A DNA stretch of 64,000 nt from Archivesica marissinica (GCA_014843695.1 CM026393.1:6348033-6412032), one strand, 5' to 3'; positions 31,600 to 42,862 are shown, numbered from the stretch's first letter. Made by a program: numbers and translations. The notes: generated from the sequence alone by a model not told the origin.

Positions 31600-32403
31600 A
31601 TACCATACTAGAGGACATAGAAAACGTAGACCTACATTATATACTAGAGGACATAGAAAACGCACGCCTACATTATATACTAGAGGACATAGAAAACGTA
31701 GACCTACATTATATACTAGAGGACATAGAAAACGCACAGCTACATTATATACTAGAAGACATAGAAAACGCACACCTACATTATATACTAGAGTCCATAG
31801 AAAACGCACACCTACATTATATACTATAGGACATAGAAAACGCACACCTACATTATATACTAGAGGACATAGAAAACGCACACCTACATTATATACTAGA
31901 GGACATAGAAATCGTAGACCTACATTATATACTAGAGGACATAGAAATCGTAGACCTACATTATATACTAGAGGACATAGAAAACGCACACCTACATTAT
32001 ATACTAGAGGACATAGAAAACGCACATCTACATTATATACTAGAGGACATAGAAAACGCACATCTACATTATATACTAGAGGACATAGAAAACGCACACC
32101 TACATTATATACTAGAGGACATAGAAAACGCACACCTACATTATATACTAGAGGACATAGAAAACGCACACCTACATTATATACTAGAGGACATAGAAAA
32201 CGCACACCTACATTATATACTAGAGGACATAGAAAACGCACACCTACATTATATACTAGAGGACATAGAAAACGCACACCTACATTATATACTAGAGGAC
32301 ATAGAAAACGCACATCTACATTATATACTAGAGGACATAGAAAACGCACATCTACATTATATACTAGAGGACATAGAAAATGCACACCTATATTATATAC
32401 TAG
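31600..32403. repeat. Tandem array, 36-bp unit, about 22 copies
   Basis: CTAGAGGACATAG recurs every 36 bp from 31608. Variants are mainly CGCACACC, CGTAGACC and CGCACATC. The period is a multiple of three, so roughly 300-codon open frames occur on both strands; they encode only a 12-residue repeat. The last unit breaks up into ACTATATACTATACT and meets a SINE A tail. Confidence 0.97.
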
Positions 32404-32418
32404 ATACTATATACTATA

Positions 32419-32687
32419 CTCGTCGCTACCGGTTGCCCATATGAGCGTCGCCTCCTGAAGAGATTAGTCATTTTAGATTTTGGAGGATAGTGCAATGATA
32501 CAGACATGGATCCATTCCAGAGTCTCCTCTCGTTCTTTTACGTGCACGGTGTAAAGCACCGACACGAGACCTCGGTTTAACGTCCCATCTGAAAGACTGT
32601 TAATTTTATTAGGGTCACGGGGGATCGATCCTGCGATCCCTGGATTACCAGTCCAGTGTTTTACCACTGGGCTACATATCCGTCTGT
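32419..32687 (-). mobile_element. SINE family A abutting the 36-bp array
   Basis: Minus strand: head AGACGGATATGTAGCCCAGT, GGTAATCC anticodon arm, box B AGGATCGATCCCC, complete body, then CGGTAGCGACG. There the element stops, without its ATAAATAAACG end, at the array border. Confidence 0.9.
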
Positions 32688-33406
32688 ATAGTTTATGGTA
32701 TTTATTTATTAGTGAGTAAATAGTATACAGTTATTTCATGGGTGTTTGGGGAACAGTCAAATCTATTGTCCCGAGGTATCAGGGAAGACTTTCGAACTGT
32801 TGCCCGAGGCCGTTACATGTAATTAGTTAACAGATGTTGTGGCACGGGTTGATATATAAATTAATAAAGAGTACAGTAGAGAAAAGAGTGAAGTTTTGGA
32901 GGTGTGAAAAGAGCGGGAAATTCTATTATTTTTTTGGCATTTCCTTATTGGGTTGCTGATTTGTTTTTGTTTTTGTTTTTTATTATGATTGTCAATAATG
33001 ACAGCATTCGGATTGGAATCCGCCATGTGAACAATTTAGACTTCAATATTTAATTGGAAAGCATGGAGTAAATCTCTGCATGATTAGCTCACAGATATGT
33101 GCGTCAAACTGAAACTGTAAAATATTGTGCAATCAAACCTCGCCGTCAGTAAGAAACAAATTCACAAATAATTTACGATTCTAGGAAATCAAGCAGATAA
33201 ATAGATGTTATATCAGTGATATATCAGTGTTATCCAGAAGTTCAGACGAAATTATATCTAAGAATATATATAGTTAGATTGGAGTAATTATTATTATGAG
33301 AAATTATATACTTACGTATTTCGCCGAAAAAAAGTATACTCCATTATCTTATCTGACATTTAGTCCTAGAAACTCTGGTAGAACAGAACAGAGCAATATT
33401 TTATGT
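32688..33406. other. No feature recognised
   Basis: AT-rich, with a TTTTTGTT run near 32960. No gene is supported. Confidence 0.4.
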
Positions 33407-33417
33407 TTATGTTTAAT

Positions 33418-33701
33418 TTTTGTTTTTTTACGTTTATTTATCTTCGCTACGGGTTGCCCATATGTGCGACGCCTCCTGAAGAGATTAGTCATTTTAGAGT
33501 TTTTTGGAAGATGATGCAGACAGAGTGCATGATACAGACAGAGACACATTCCAGAGTCTCCTCTGGTTCTTTTGCGTGCACTGCACGGTGTACAGCACCG
33601 ACACGAGATCTCGGTTTAAAGTCCCATCTGTTAATTTTATTACGGTCAGACGGGAAATCGAACCTACGATCCCTGGATTACCAGTTCAGCGTGTTACCAT
33701 G
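33418..33701 (-). mobile_element. SINE family A with 11-bp TSD, head-truncated
   Basis: Minus-strand copy with the tail GAAGATAAATAAACG, a body carrying small insertions, and box B AGGTTCGATTTCCC. It stops inside the head at GGTAACAC. TTATGTTTAAT occurs directly at 33407-33417 and 33702-33712, so the element integrated already truncated. Confidence 0.92.
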
Positions 33702-33916
33702 TTATGTTTAATATACAATGTGTGTGTCTGGCTTGGGAACATTGTACGGTGGGGCACATGATTGGAATAGCTACTATCAATTGCATTTCCTAATCCTTTC
33801 TTATCATTTGTGTTTCTAAATTATTGTTATATATATATGTTGCTGAATCCATTCTTCATTATCCCTTTTTTTAGTATTCCTGAAATTAATTAAATTATTT
33901 GCACAAATCTTGTATT

Positions 33917-34098
33917 CAGCTCAGGCCGTGTCTCATTTATATGAAAAAGTTGGCAGTTTCTTACGGAGGTTGGTGCACCCAAGTACTGGTTAACCGCTGT
34001 AGCCTGCCCAGGAAAGGTGTTGTTAGGTAAACTGCCCGCCGGCGATATAGCCCGAAATGGTGCTGATGCAGGCGTAAAACCTGAAATATATCATAACA
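33917..34098 (+). mobile_element. SINE family B, 5'-truncated
   Basis: It starts after box B at AGCTCAGGCCGTGTCTC and continues to the tail CTGAAATATATCATAAC. TGTATTC at 33911-33917 and 34099-34105 may be a short TSD. Confidence 0.85.
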
Positions 34099-34135
34099 TG
34101 TATTCCTCCATATTGTTAGTTACAATCTAGTATAT

Positions 34136-34322
34136 TGGGGAGGTCCGTAACTAATGTTGTTAAAACTTGTGGCCCAACCCATTTGCTTCAACATATATTG
34201 ACAATCCTTGTACAAACACTGTCACGAATCGTATATTATCTCTACTTATATAAGTTGTTCATTTGTCTTGTATTGTACATTGTATATATAGAATGAATGC
34301 AACAAATTATGATTAAACTAAC
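34136..34322 (+). repeat. Dispersed repeat G
   Basis: GGGGAGGTCCGTAACTAATG, TTGTTAAAACTTGTGGCCC and CAACCCATTTGCTTC open this copy; it ends AACAAATTATGATTAAAC. It matches 4612-4805 along its length. Confidence 0.6.
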
Positions 34323-34378
34323 ACCATTTTATTATCAGACTAGTACATAATCATATATAACACAGACTCATAATTGAT

Positions 34379-34615
34379 GGTCGAGTGGTTAAGGTCGCAG
34401 ACTTGTATACCACTGTAACCTATCATCTCTGATGGTCACGGGTTCGAGCCCCGCTCAGACCGTGTCTCATTTATATGAAAAAGTTGGCAGTTTCTTACGG
34501 AGGTTGGTGCACCAAGTACTGGTTAACCGCTGGAGCCTGCCCAGGTAAGGTGTTGTTAGGTAAACTGCCCGTCGCTCAAATGGGAAACCGGTAGCTACGT
34601 TAAATAAACTTAAAT
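34379..34615 (+). mobile_element. Chimeric SINE: family B 5' part with family A 3' tail
   Basis: From GGTCGAGTGGTTAAGG to GTTAGGTAAACTGCCCG (about 34571) it is an ordinary B element. It then switches, without a gap, to GTCGCTCAAATGGGAAACCG and GTAGCTACGTTAAATAAAC, which is the family A tail. The B 3' end (CCGGCGATATAGCCC and on) is absent. Template switching during reverse transcription, or recombination at the shared GCCCG/GGCGTCGC-like bases, could explain it. Confidence 0.85.
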
Positions 34616-34672
34616 AAAAATTTTAAAAATAATATATTTACATCATGTGACTCGTTAGATACATATTCATGC

Positions 34673-34831
34673 GTGTTCATTGCACGTAAAAGAACCAGAG
34701 GAGACTCTGGAATGGGTCTCTCTCTGTATCATTGCACTATCCTCCAAAATCTAAAATGGCTAATCTCTTCAGGAGGCGTCGCTCATATGGGCAACCGGTA
34801 GCGACGATAAATAAACGTAAAACACACACAC
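34673..34831 (+). mobile_element. SINE family A, 5'-truncated
   Basis: It starts near TTGCACGTAAAAGAACC, has ACTCTGGAATGGGTCTC and the full tail CGACGATAAATAAACGTAAA with an AC run. Sequence is close to the family consensus, so the insertion is young. Confidence 0.9.
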
Positions 34832-35574
34832 GTATTAGTAACAAAGGATAAACATTATATTTCTGCAGAATATCATACAGTACCAAGTAGTATTCACCAA
34901 GAAACACATTAAACTGTCGTTAGGAAATTACTGTAATATGATTTGCTAATTTAAACAGAATTGTTTTATCCGATGTGTTTAATAATTCTGTTATACATAC
35001 TTGATGTAAAGATTGCCAGAGTTCCCATCATGCTGTGGATTAAGTCAGTCAGATGTACACGATTATAAAGATTTGGCTTTTTCAACTTTCTGTTTTTCTG
35101 TCCAACAGAAACACAACTTTGTTTTTCTCTTTCCTTAAAACATGGAACAGTTCTAACATTTAATCGAATATAATTTGACCGGACTGTTGGCAGTGGTGAG
35201 TACGCACAGGTACCGTGTACATGTATAGTATACTTTGTTCGCCTGTGCCACCAAGCTTATAAGACGTACACGATACGAAAATGAACCAAAGTGTGTGTGC
35301 TGATTGAAACTCTAGACAGTCATAAATATTTGATTATGTTTGTTCCGTGCAGACCTATACCAAGATAACTGCATGGTAATACACACACCTCTTTATAGCC
35401 TCGTAGTCAAAAGTTACGGCGCTGTTATAGCTGTGTTATTGCACACTGGTTAAATTTTAATCTTATAGTTTGCGGGTGTGCTCATTGCATAAGCTACAGA
35501 TCAGAGAGATACCAGCTGGTAGCACAGACCACAAACCACATGTGCAAACGCGAGCAGCCTCAATTATTTTAATA
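34832..35574. other. No feature recognised
   Basis: AT-rich. No repeat or plausible gene; the 60-codon frame at 35470-35652 overlaps the MITE. Confidence 0.4.
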
Positions 35575-35985
35575 CAGTCGGCCCTGTTTTATGCAGTCAG
35601 CCACGGGAATCGCAGAAAGTGGCTGCTTAGTGTAGGTGGCTGTTTAATATAGGGCAAAGAGGACATAACGACATATTGGTAATCAGGAATGTTTACGTTT
35701 ATTTATCGTCGCTACCGGTTGCCCATATGAGCGACGCCTCCTGAAGATATTAGTTATTTTAGATTTTGGAGGATAGTGCAATGATACAGAGAGAGACCCA
35801 TTCCAGAGTCTCCTCTGGGTCTTTTACGTGCATGGTGTAAAGCACCGACACGAGACCTCGGTTTTAACGTCCCATCTGAAAAACTGTTAATTTTATTATG
35901 GTCAGACGGGGGATCGTCCGGATTAAACTGACTTTTTAATATATGTGCTGCTTATTATAGGTGACCAATAACACAGGTTTGACTG
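35575..35985 (+). mobile_element. MITE 2 interrupted by a SINE A
   Basis: The ends are CAGTCGGCCCTGT and, inverted, CAGTCAAACCTGT, each next to TA (35573-35574 and 35986-35987). Internal blocks GCCACGGGAATCGCAGAAAG and GTGGCTGTTTAATATAGGG match the copy at 22098-22264. Without the SINE at 35690-35916 the element would be about 184 bp, close to the 167 bp of the other copy. Confidence 0.85.
35690..35916 (-). mobile_element. SINE family A inside MITE 2, 5'-truncated
   Basis: Minus strand, starting at GATCCCCCGTCTGACC in box B, with complete body and the tail GCGACGATAAATAAACG. No clean TSD is seen, but the split MITE on both sides marks the insertion. Confidence 0.9.
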
Positions 35986-36746
35986 TATATAATTTAAATA
36001 GCATTACCGGCATTATCGTCTCTGATATGGCATAGTATGTGTAGCGTAGAAAAGCATGGATTTCATCCTCAATTACGGACATGTAAATGTCTTATCCCGG
36101 AAGCATACAGTTTTAGTTTTAAGTTTTAAATTATATTTACTACACTCACACAGTTATAAGCATATATATATATATTTCTTTATTTATGGAGGGTGACGTA
36201 ATTAGTTCTGAACTAATCTTCCTTATGGCTCTCTTAACGTTCTTAACACTATAGCATTAATGCACATACACACTAATTATAACCAAAGTACACAGTTACG
36301 CCATGTAATATACATATATAATGTTGTACAATGTAACTTAAAGAAATCAGGTTATGTTATCGAAATACAAAACGACATAAGTATATTGAATGACAATCAT
36401 TATATATATAACTTTCAAGTGTCTACCTATTAAAAAGTTGTTGTATCCATATTTTACATTTTTATCTTGAACATATTTAAAGATCTGGACGTCTTAATTT
36501 CCAATGGTAGACAATTCCATATATTTGGACCATATGTGTATAATCAGGTGATCTTACAGTCGTTTTAATATTATTATTATTATTATTATTATTATAATAC
36601 CGGATTTATATAGCACTCTTTTCATATAGCAACATACGTTCAAAAGTGTTGTACAATACATGTACATAGGATAAAACAAACAAATAACACAATCATACAA
36701 TTATCATCATGATTTAAAATTAAAGAATTAAGTTGACTGTAATCTA
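35986..36746. other. No gene; (ATT)n and short palindromes
   Basis: An ATT run of about nine copies lies near 36568-36594 and is followed by ACCGGATTTATATAGCACTC and CAAAAGTGTTGTACAATAC, which look like the end of another dispersed element. ATTAGTTCTGAACTAAT (about 36202) is a small perfect palindrome. Confidence 0.4.
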
Positions 36747-37683
36747 ATTTTCAATACAAATCACTACATTTTGAATACAAATCACTACATCACTACATTT
36801 TGAATACAAATCACTACATTTTGAATACAAATCACTACATTTTGAATACAAATCGCAACATTATGAATACAAATCACTACATTTTCAATACAAATCGCTA
36901 CATTTTCAATACAAATCGCTACATTTTCAATACAAATCGCTACATTTTCAATACAAATCACTACATTTTGAATACAAATCGCTACATTTTGAATACAAAT
37001 CGCTACATTATGAATACAAATCGCTACATTTTCAATACAAATCGCTACATTTTCAATACAAATCGCTACATTTTCAATACAAATGGCTACATTTTCAATA
37101 CAAATTACTACATTATGAATACAAATCACTACATTTTGAATACAAATCACTACATTTTGAATACAAATCACTACATTTTGAATACAAATCGCTACATTAT
37201 GAATACAAATCACTACATTATGAATACAAATCACTACATTTTGAATACAAATTACTACATTATGAATACAAATCACTACATTTTGAATACAAATCACTAC
37301 ATTTTGAATACAAATCGCTACATTATGAATACAAATCACTACATTTTGAATACAAATCGCTACATTTTCAATACAAATCGCTACATTTAGAATACAAATC
37401 GCTACATTTTCAATACAAATCGCTACATTTTCAATACAAATCGCTACATTTTCAATACAAATCGCTACATTTTCAATACAAATCGCTACATTTTCAATAC
37501 AAATCGCTACATTTTCAATACAAATCACCACATTTTGAATACAAATCGCTACATTTTGAATACAAATCGCTACATGTTCAATGCAAATCGCTATATTTTG
37601 AATGCAAATCGCTATATTTTGAATACAAATCACTACATTTTGAATGCAAATCACTACATTTTGAATGCAAATCACTACATTTT
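36747..37683. repeat. Tandem array, 21-bp unit, about 44 copies
   Basis: The unit is TACAAATC(A/G)CTACATTTTGAA, with alternating TTTTCAA, TTTTGAA and TTATGAA variants. Patches of one variant suggest local duplications of several units. Its period is a multiple of three, which keeps a 300-codon minus-strand frame (repeat of about NVAICIE) open. It is not judged coding. Confidence 0.97.
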
Positions 37684-37907
37684 TCAAGGATAATTAAGAA
37701 CAATACAATATATCATATAGATTATATCTGTTTGTGACGTCAGAGTATGATAGAATCACATTTCACCGAATGAACATTGAAAGCATTATTATCTCGAGTG
37801 GCGCTAGCCATGAGTGCTAATAACAGCTTCCGGTGTTCATGGGTGAAATATTATTCGATCATTCACTTAAACAAATATTATTTTTGCTTTAGGCTAGAAA
37901 ACGATAG

Positions 37908-38047
37908 GAAGGTTTTCTCCGGGTACTCCGGTTTCCTCCCACACGAATGACCACATTTACGATTTCATCCGCGCCAACGAGAGTGTTTCATATATAAGTT
38001 GTTAAAACATGCTTCGCAATCGTTGTAAAATAAATAAAGTTTTAAAC
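37908..38047 (+). mobile_element. SINE family C, 3' half
   Basis: It starts GAAGGTTTTCTCCGGGTAC, continues CGGTTTCCTCCCACACG and GCGCCAACGAGAGTG, and ends with a complete tail AGTTGTTAAAACATGCTTCG..TAAAATAAATAAAG. The tRNA-like head is absent. Confidence 0.9.
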
Positions 38048-38235
38048 TTAATCAATACAATTTATGATTATTGGTGTTCAATATTTATTGGTTTGAGATT
38101 TATTGTGATGGAGTCAGGAAAGCGCAGTTTTAAGAACAAGTTGATACATTTGATGACGGTAATGTACACTAATACGGTGGTAACTCATGTTTATGTTTGT
38201 AAGTTTAAAAAAAAAACCCCAAAAACATCATTCAC

Positions 38236-39400
38236 TACTAGAATACATAACTCACTGCTGGATTATACTACTCACTGCCAGCAGTACAGCAGTACACTAC
38301 TCACGACCAGCAGTACACAGCTCACTGCCAGCAGTACACTGCTCACTGCCAGCAGTACAGCAGTACACCGCTCAGCAGTACACTGCTCACTGCCAGCAGT
38401 ACATCGGTACACTGCTCACTGCCAGCAGTACACTGCTCACTGCCAGCAGTACACTGCTCACTGCCAGCAGTACAGCAGTACACTGCTCACTGCCAGCAGT
38501 ACAGCGGTACACTGCTCACTGCCAGCAGTACACTGCTCACTGCCAGCAGTACAGCAGTACACTGCTCAGCAGTACACTGCTCAGCAGTACACTGCTCACT
38601 GCCAGCAGTACATCGGTACACTGCTCACTGCCAGCAGTACACTGCTCACGGCCAGCAGTACAGCAGTACACTGCTCACTGCCAGCAGTATAGCAGTACAC
38701 TGCTCACTGCCAGCAGTACAGCGGCACACTGCTCACTGCCAGCAGCACACTGCTCACTGCCAGCAGTACAGCGGTACACTGCTCACTGCCAGCAGTACAC
38801 TGCTCACTGCCAGCAGTACACTGCTCACGGCCAGCAGTACACTGCTCACTGCCAGCAGTACAGCAGTACACTGCACACTGCCAGCAGTACAGCGGTACAC
38901 TGCTCACTGCCAGCAGTACACTGCTCACTGCCAGCAGTACACTGCTCACGGCCAGCAGTACAGCAGTACACTGCTCACTGCCAGCAGTACAGGGTACACT
39001 GCTGACTGCCAGCAGTACAGCGGTACACTGCTCACTGCCAGCAGTACACTGCTCACGGCCAGCAGTACAGCAGTACACTGCTCACTGCCAGCAGTACAGC
39101 GGTACACTGCTCACTGCCAGCAGTACACTGCTCACTGCCAGCAGTACACTGCTCACTGCCAGCAGTACACTGCTCACTACCAGCAGTACAGCAGTACACT
39201 GCCAGCAGTACAGCGGTACACTGCTCACTGCCAGCAGTACACTGCTCACTGCCAGCAGTACACTGCTCACTGCCAGCAGTACACTGCTCACTACCAGCAG
39301 TACAGCAGTACACTGCCAGCAGTACAGCAGTACACTGCTCACTGCCAGCAGTACACTGCTCATTGCCAGCAGTACACTGGCAGTACACTGCTCACTGCTT
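38236..39400. repeat. CAG/CTG-rich tandem array, 21-bp core unit
   Basis: The core CACTGCTCACTGCCAGCAGTA alternates with short CAGCAGTA or CAGCGGTA extensions, giving a mixed period. CTGCT and AGCAG within each core can pair as a small hairpin. Patches such as the pair around 39120-39190 and 39230-39320 are near-identical duplications. Open frames on both strands are artefacts. Confidence 0.95.
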
Positions 39401-39538
39401 CACCCACATCGCTAAATGGCACAATAACGTAGGTAAACTACCGCTCTCGAAGCAACCGCAGTGCAATACACACAATGATATAAAATCATAAATGTATAAA
39501 TCGACGACAAAACAAGTTCTCTAACCAGTGTCAGCCTT

Positions 39539-39828
39539 ACAGACGGATCTGTAGTCCAGTGGTAACACGCTGGACTGGTAATCCAGGGGTCGCAGGTTCG
39601 ATCATCCGTCTGACCCTAATAACATTAAGTCTTTCAGATGGGACTTTAAACCGAGGTCTCGTGTCGGTGCTTTACACTGTGCACGTAAAAGAACAAGAGG
39701 AGATTCTGGAATGGATCTCTGTCTGTATCATTGCACTATCCTCCAACATTCTAAAATGACTAATATGTTCAGGAGGCGTCGCTCATATGAGCAACCGGTA
39801 GCGACGATAAATAAACGTAAAACTCACA
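39539..39828 (+). mobile_element. SINE family A, full length, 13-bp TSD
   Basis: Reference copy: head CAGACGGATCTGTAGTCCAG, GGTAATCC anticodon arm, box B AGGTTCGATCATCC, full body and tail GCGACGATAAATAAACG. The perfect direct repeat CAGTGTCAGCCTT at 39526-39538 and 39829-39841 brackets it. Confidence 0.97.
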
Positions 39829-39841
39829 CAGTGTCAGCCTT

Positions 39842-40202
39842 GTGCATTTGTATTTTAGCCAATAGACTACATAGTCCTTAAAATAACTTAGAAATAATAT
39901 AGATTTATACAACTATTTTACTACTTCGGTTAATGGATTATTCATGAATTCTCTTTCAGGAATATTAAGTCAATTTGTTTTGTATCTAGTTACATTTTAA
40001 AACTTGTGGACAGAATAGATATACATTAGCATACTAACGTATGTCATTAGCATACAGTATAGTAACATTAATTAATATATATTCATTAAAATGTACCCCC
40101 CCCCCATCTATCTAGACTACTGTTGTGTCATTTGGTGGAACTGTAATGCATATTTAGAAGATAAATCTTGACAAAGATTTTTACACTGCTTCTCCCGAAC
40201 TT
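39842..40202. other. No feature recognised
   Basis: AT-rich spacer with a C run of nine near 40098. Nothing else is recognised. Confidence 0.4.
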
Positions 40203-40204
40203 TT

Positions 40205-40450
40205 CTAAACTCTCAATTGGATGACTTTCCCAGAAAGGGTTAGCTTTCAAAAAGCAGTCTTAATGTTTAAAACACGTAATGGCCTAGCACCTGTCTATCT
40301 GCAAGAGTCATTCAGATTTATTTCCGATGTTCGAACTCAAAACTTGCGATCATCCTCCAATCTCCAACCGTACCCTCCTGTGCCAAATACTGAACTTTTT
40401 AAACACCCTTTCTTATAATGAGGATCACAGTTGTGGCATTCCCTCCCTTA
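40205..40450 (+). pseudogene. Decayed LINE C-terminal fragment
   Basis: The frame at 40221-40418 encodes ERVSFQKAVLMFKTRNGLAP, then VYLQESFRF and NLRSSSN..ELFKHPFL. This follows the pattern found at the C-terminal end of many animal LINE reverse transcriptases (a Trp-(L/M)-P-x-xxR-xxxxKA-xxMFK-xxNGLAPxYL block, then Arg-Ser-Ser). After a frameshift SYNEDHSCGIPSL corresponds to the usual Ser-Tyr..Trp-Asn-Ser-Leu-Pro end. A stop lies just upstream of LNW. The catalytic domain is absent. It is a different family from the 42.5-44.4 kb relic. Confidence 0.7.
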
Positions 40451-40471
40451 TCACATCAAAACAGCACATTA

Positions 40472-40714
40472 TGTGTGTGTTTTACATTTATTTATCGTCG
40501 CTACCGGTTGCCCATATGAGTGACGCCTCCTGAACAGATCAGTCATTTTAGATTTTGGAGGATAGTGCATCATACAGACAAAGACCCATTCCAGAATCTC
40601 CTCTGGTTCTTTTACGTGCACAGTGTAAAGTACCGACACGAGACCTCGGTTTAACGTCTCATCTGAAAGACTGTTAATTTTATTAGGGTCAGACGGGGGA
40701 TCGAACCTGCGATC
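40472..40714 (-). mobile_element. SINE family A, head-truncated
   Basis: Minus strand starting GATCGCAGGTTCGATCCCCC, with the full body and the tail GCGACGATAAATAAATG plus an AC run. It follows the LINE fragment by about 20 bp. Confidence 0.9.
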
Positions 40715-40884
40715 GTGATAGTAAAATCCATAATTCTAACATTTGTAACGAAAAAGTAACGCTCAATATAAACGGGTATTTTTTATGGTATCAGTGTATA
40801 TATCCCAAACTTACACTGTTGATACAATAACATTCATGGACATGGAAAACGTGTGAGCGCTAGAATCATACGTGGGGTAATGGT

Positions 40885-41995
40885 GTCCGCTTTGTAACTG
40901 AGAGGTCGTGAATTCGATCCCCGTCAGAAATACGGAGGTGACGTGTTCCTATTGGCAATACTCTCTAACTGAGATGTCGTGAGTTCAATCCCCGTCAGCA
41001 ATACGGAGGTGACGTGTTCCTATTGGCAATACTCTCTAACTGCGAGGTCGTGAGTTCAATCCCCGTCAGCAATACGGAGGTGACGTGTTCCTATTGGCAA
41101 TACTCTCTAACTGAGATGTCGTGAGTTCGACCCCCGTCAGCAATACGGAGGTGACGTGTTCCTATTGGCAATACTCTCTAACTGATAGGTCGTGAGTTCG
41201 ATCCCCGTCAGCAATACGGAGGTGACGTGTTCCTATTGGCAATACTCTCTAACTGCGAGGTCGTGAGTTCGATCCCCGTCAGCAATACGGAGGTGACGTG
41301 TTCCTATTGGCAATACTCTCTAACTGCGAGGTCGTGAGTTCGATACCCGTCAGCAATACGGAGGTGACGTGTTCCTATTGGCAATACTCTCTAAATGCGA
41401 GGTCGTGAGTTCGATCCCCGTCAGCAATACGGGGGTGACGTGTTCCTATTGGCAATACTCTCTAACTGCGAGGTCGTGAGGTCGATACCCGTCAGCAATA
41501 CGGAGGTGACGTGTTCCTATTGGCAATACTCTCTATCTGCGAGGTCGTGAGTTCGATATCCGTCAGCAATACGGAGGTGACGTGTTCCTATTGGCAATAC
41601 TCTCTAACTGATAGGTCGTGAGTTCGATACCCGTCAGCAATACGGGGGTGAGGTGTTCCTATTGGCAATACTCTCTAACTGATAGGTCGTGAGTTCGATA
41701 CCCGTCAGCAATACGGAGGTGACGTGTTCCTATTGGCAATACTCTCTAACTGATAGGTCGTGAGTTCGATATCCGTCAGCAATACGGAGGTGACGTGTTC
41801 CTATTGGCAATACTCTCTATCTGCGAGGTAGTGAGTTCGATATCCGTCAGCAATACGGAGGTGACGTGTTCCTATTGGCAATACTCTCTAACTGCGAGGT
41901 CGTGAGTTCGATATCCGTCAGCAATACGGAGGTGATGTGTTCCTATTGGCAATACTCTCTAACTGAGAGATCGTAAGTTCGATCCCCCGTCTGAC
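40885..41995 (+). repeat. 71-bp tandem array made of a SINE head, 15 copies
   Basis: TACGGAGGTGACGTG recurs every 71 bp from 40931 to 41925. Each unit carries GAGTTCGATCCCCGTC, a box B-like motif, and CTCTCTAACTG(A/C)GAGG in the anticodon-arm position. The first, partial unit (GGGGTAATGGTGTCCGC, TTTGTAACTGAGAGG) looks the most like a true tRNA. Later units share a diverged 5' half. The last unit runs directly into a SINE A body, and the same unit occurs once in the TSD-flanked SINE at 24461-24769. The unit length equals a tRNA-like head. Confidence 0.95.
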
Positions 41996-42212
41996 CCTAA
42001 TACAATTAACAGTCTTTCAGATGGGACATTAAACCGAGGTCTCGTGTCGGTGCTTTACACCGTGCACGTAAAAGAACCAGAGGAGACTCTGGAATGGGTA
42101 TCTGTCTGTATCATTGCACTATCCTCCACAATTCTAAAATGACTATTCTCTGCAGGAGGCGTCCTTCATATGTGCAACCGGTAGCGCCGATAAATAAACG
42201 TAAAACACACAA
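41996..42212 (+). mobile_element. SINE family A body and tail following the 71-bp array
   Basis: From CTAATACAATTAACAGTC on, a standard A body (GATGGGACATTAAACCG, ACTCTGGAATGGGTATC) and the tail GCGCCGATAAATAAACG follow the last 71 bp unit without a break. The start CCCTAATACAATTAACAG is identical to the 24.5 kb copy, including ACAATT where other A copies have AAAATT. Confidence 0.93.
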
Positions 42213-42544
42213 ATGTAAAAACTTGCTAATCAATCGAGCTAAGATTTAATTTGCATAAGAGAGTAACAGTATGAAAGTGCGATGATCAATGTTGAAATGC
42301 TCGATATGTCACTCTAATATAGACATACTATCAAGGCTATAATGACTGATGTAACCTCGCGGCAACAACACTTTGATGTGCCGGTAAATGCAATTCCACT
42401 AATTGCAAATAATCCCTTGATATATCTGAAATCCAATTAAGACGTTTAATTCGGTGAGAAAATCTGTCAAATAATTGATTCATATGAGACATAAAAGAGT
42501 TAATAGTAAGAGTACATGTATAACATATGTGTGACAGGAAGGTA
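42213..42544. other. Unclassified
   Basis: A 73-codon minus-strand frame (42337-42558) has no domain I recognise. No repeats are seen. Confidence 0.35.
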
Positions 42545-42611
42545 GTAGAACCGCGCATGCGCTACGGTCAGACACTGCTATATAGTGATACATGGGGATT
42601 AAATGTTAGCA

Positions 42612-42862
42612 TGATAATCCAGGGGTCGCAGGTTCGATCCCCCGTCTGACCCTAATAAAATTAACAGTCTTTCATATGGGACGTTACACCGAGGTCTCGT
42701 GTCGGTGCTGTACACCGTGCACGTAAAAGAACCAGAGGAGACTCTGGAATGGGTCTCTGTCTGTATCATGCACTATCCTCCACAATCTAAAATGACTTAT
42801 CTCTTCAGGAGGCGTCGCTCATATGGGCAACCGGTAGCGACGATAAATAAACGTAAACACAC
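42612..42862 (+). mobile_element. SINE A, first of three head-to-tail copies
   Basis: It starts inside the head at TGATAATCCAGGGGTCGC, with box B GGTTCGATCCCCC, body and tail GCGACGATAAATAAACG. AAATGTTAGC(A) lies before it (42601-42611), after it (42862-42872) and again at the end of the third copy (43396-43406). Confidence 0.95.

Noticed and set aside
31483..32458. Two open frames of about 300 codons on opposite strands
   Set aside because: They are readings of the 36-bp tandem unit (12-residue repeat), with no signal peptide, domain or non-repetitive coding sequence.
36785..37687. 300-codon minus-strand frame with an NVAICIE-like repeat
   Set aside because: Same cause: a 21-bp unit that happens to lack stops.
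40885..41995. CRISPR-like regular array (71-bp period)
   Set aside because: There are no unique spacers between conserved repeats; the whole unit is repeated, and the context is a eukaryotic SINE.
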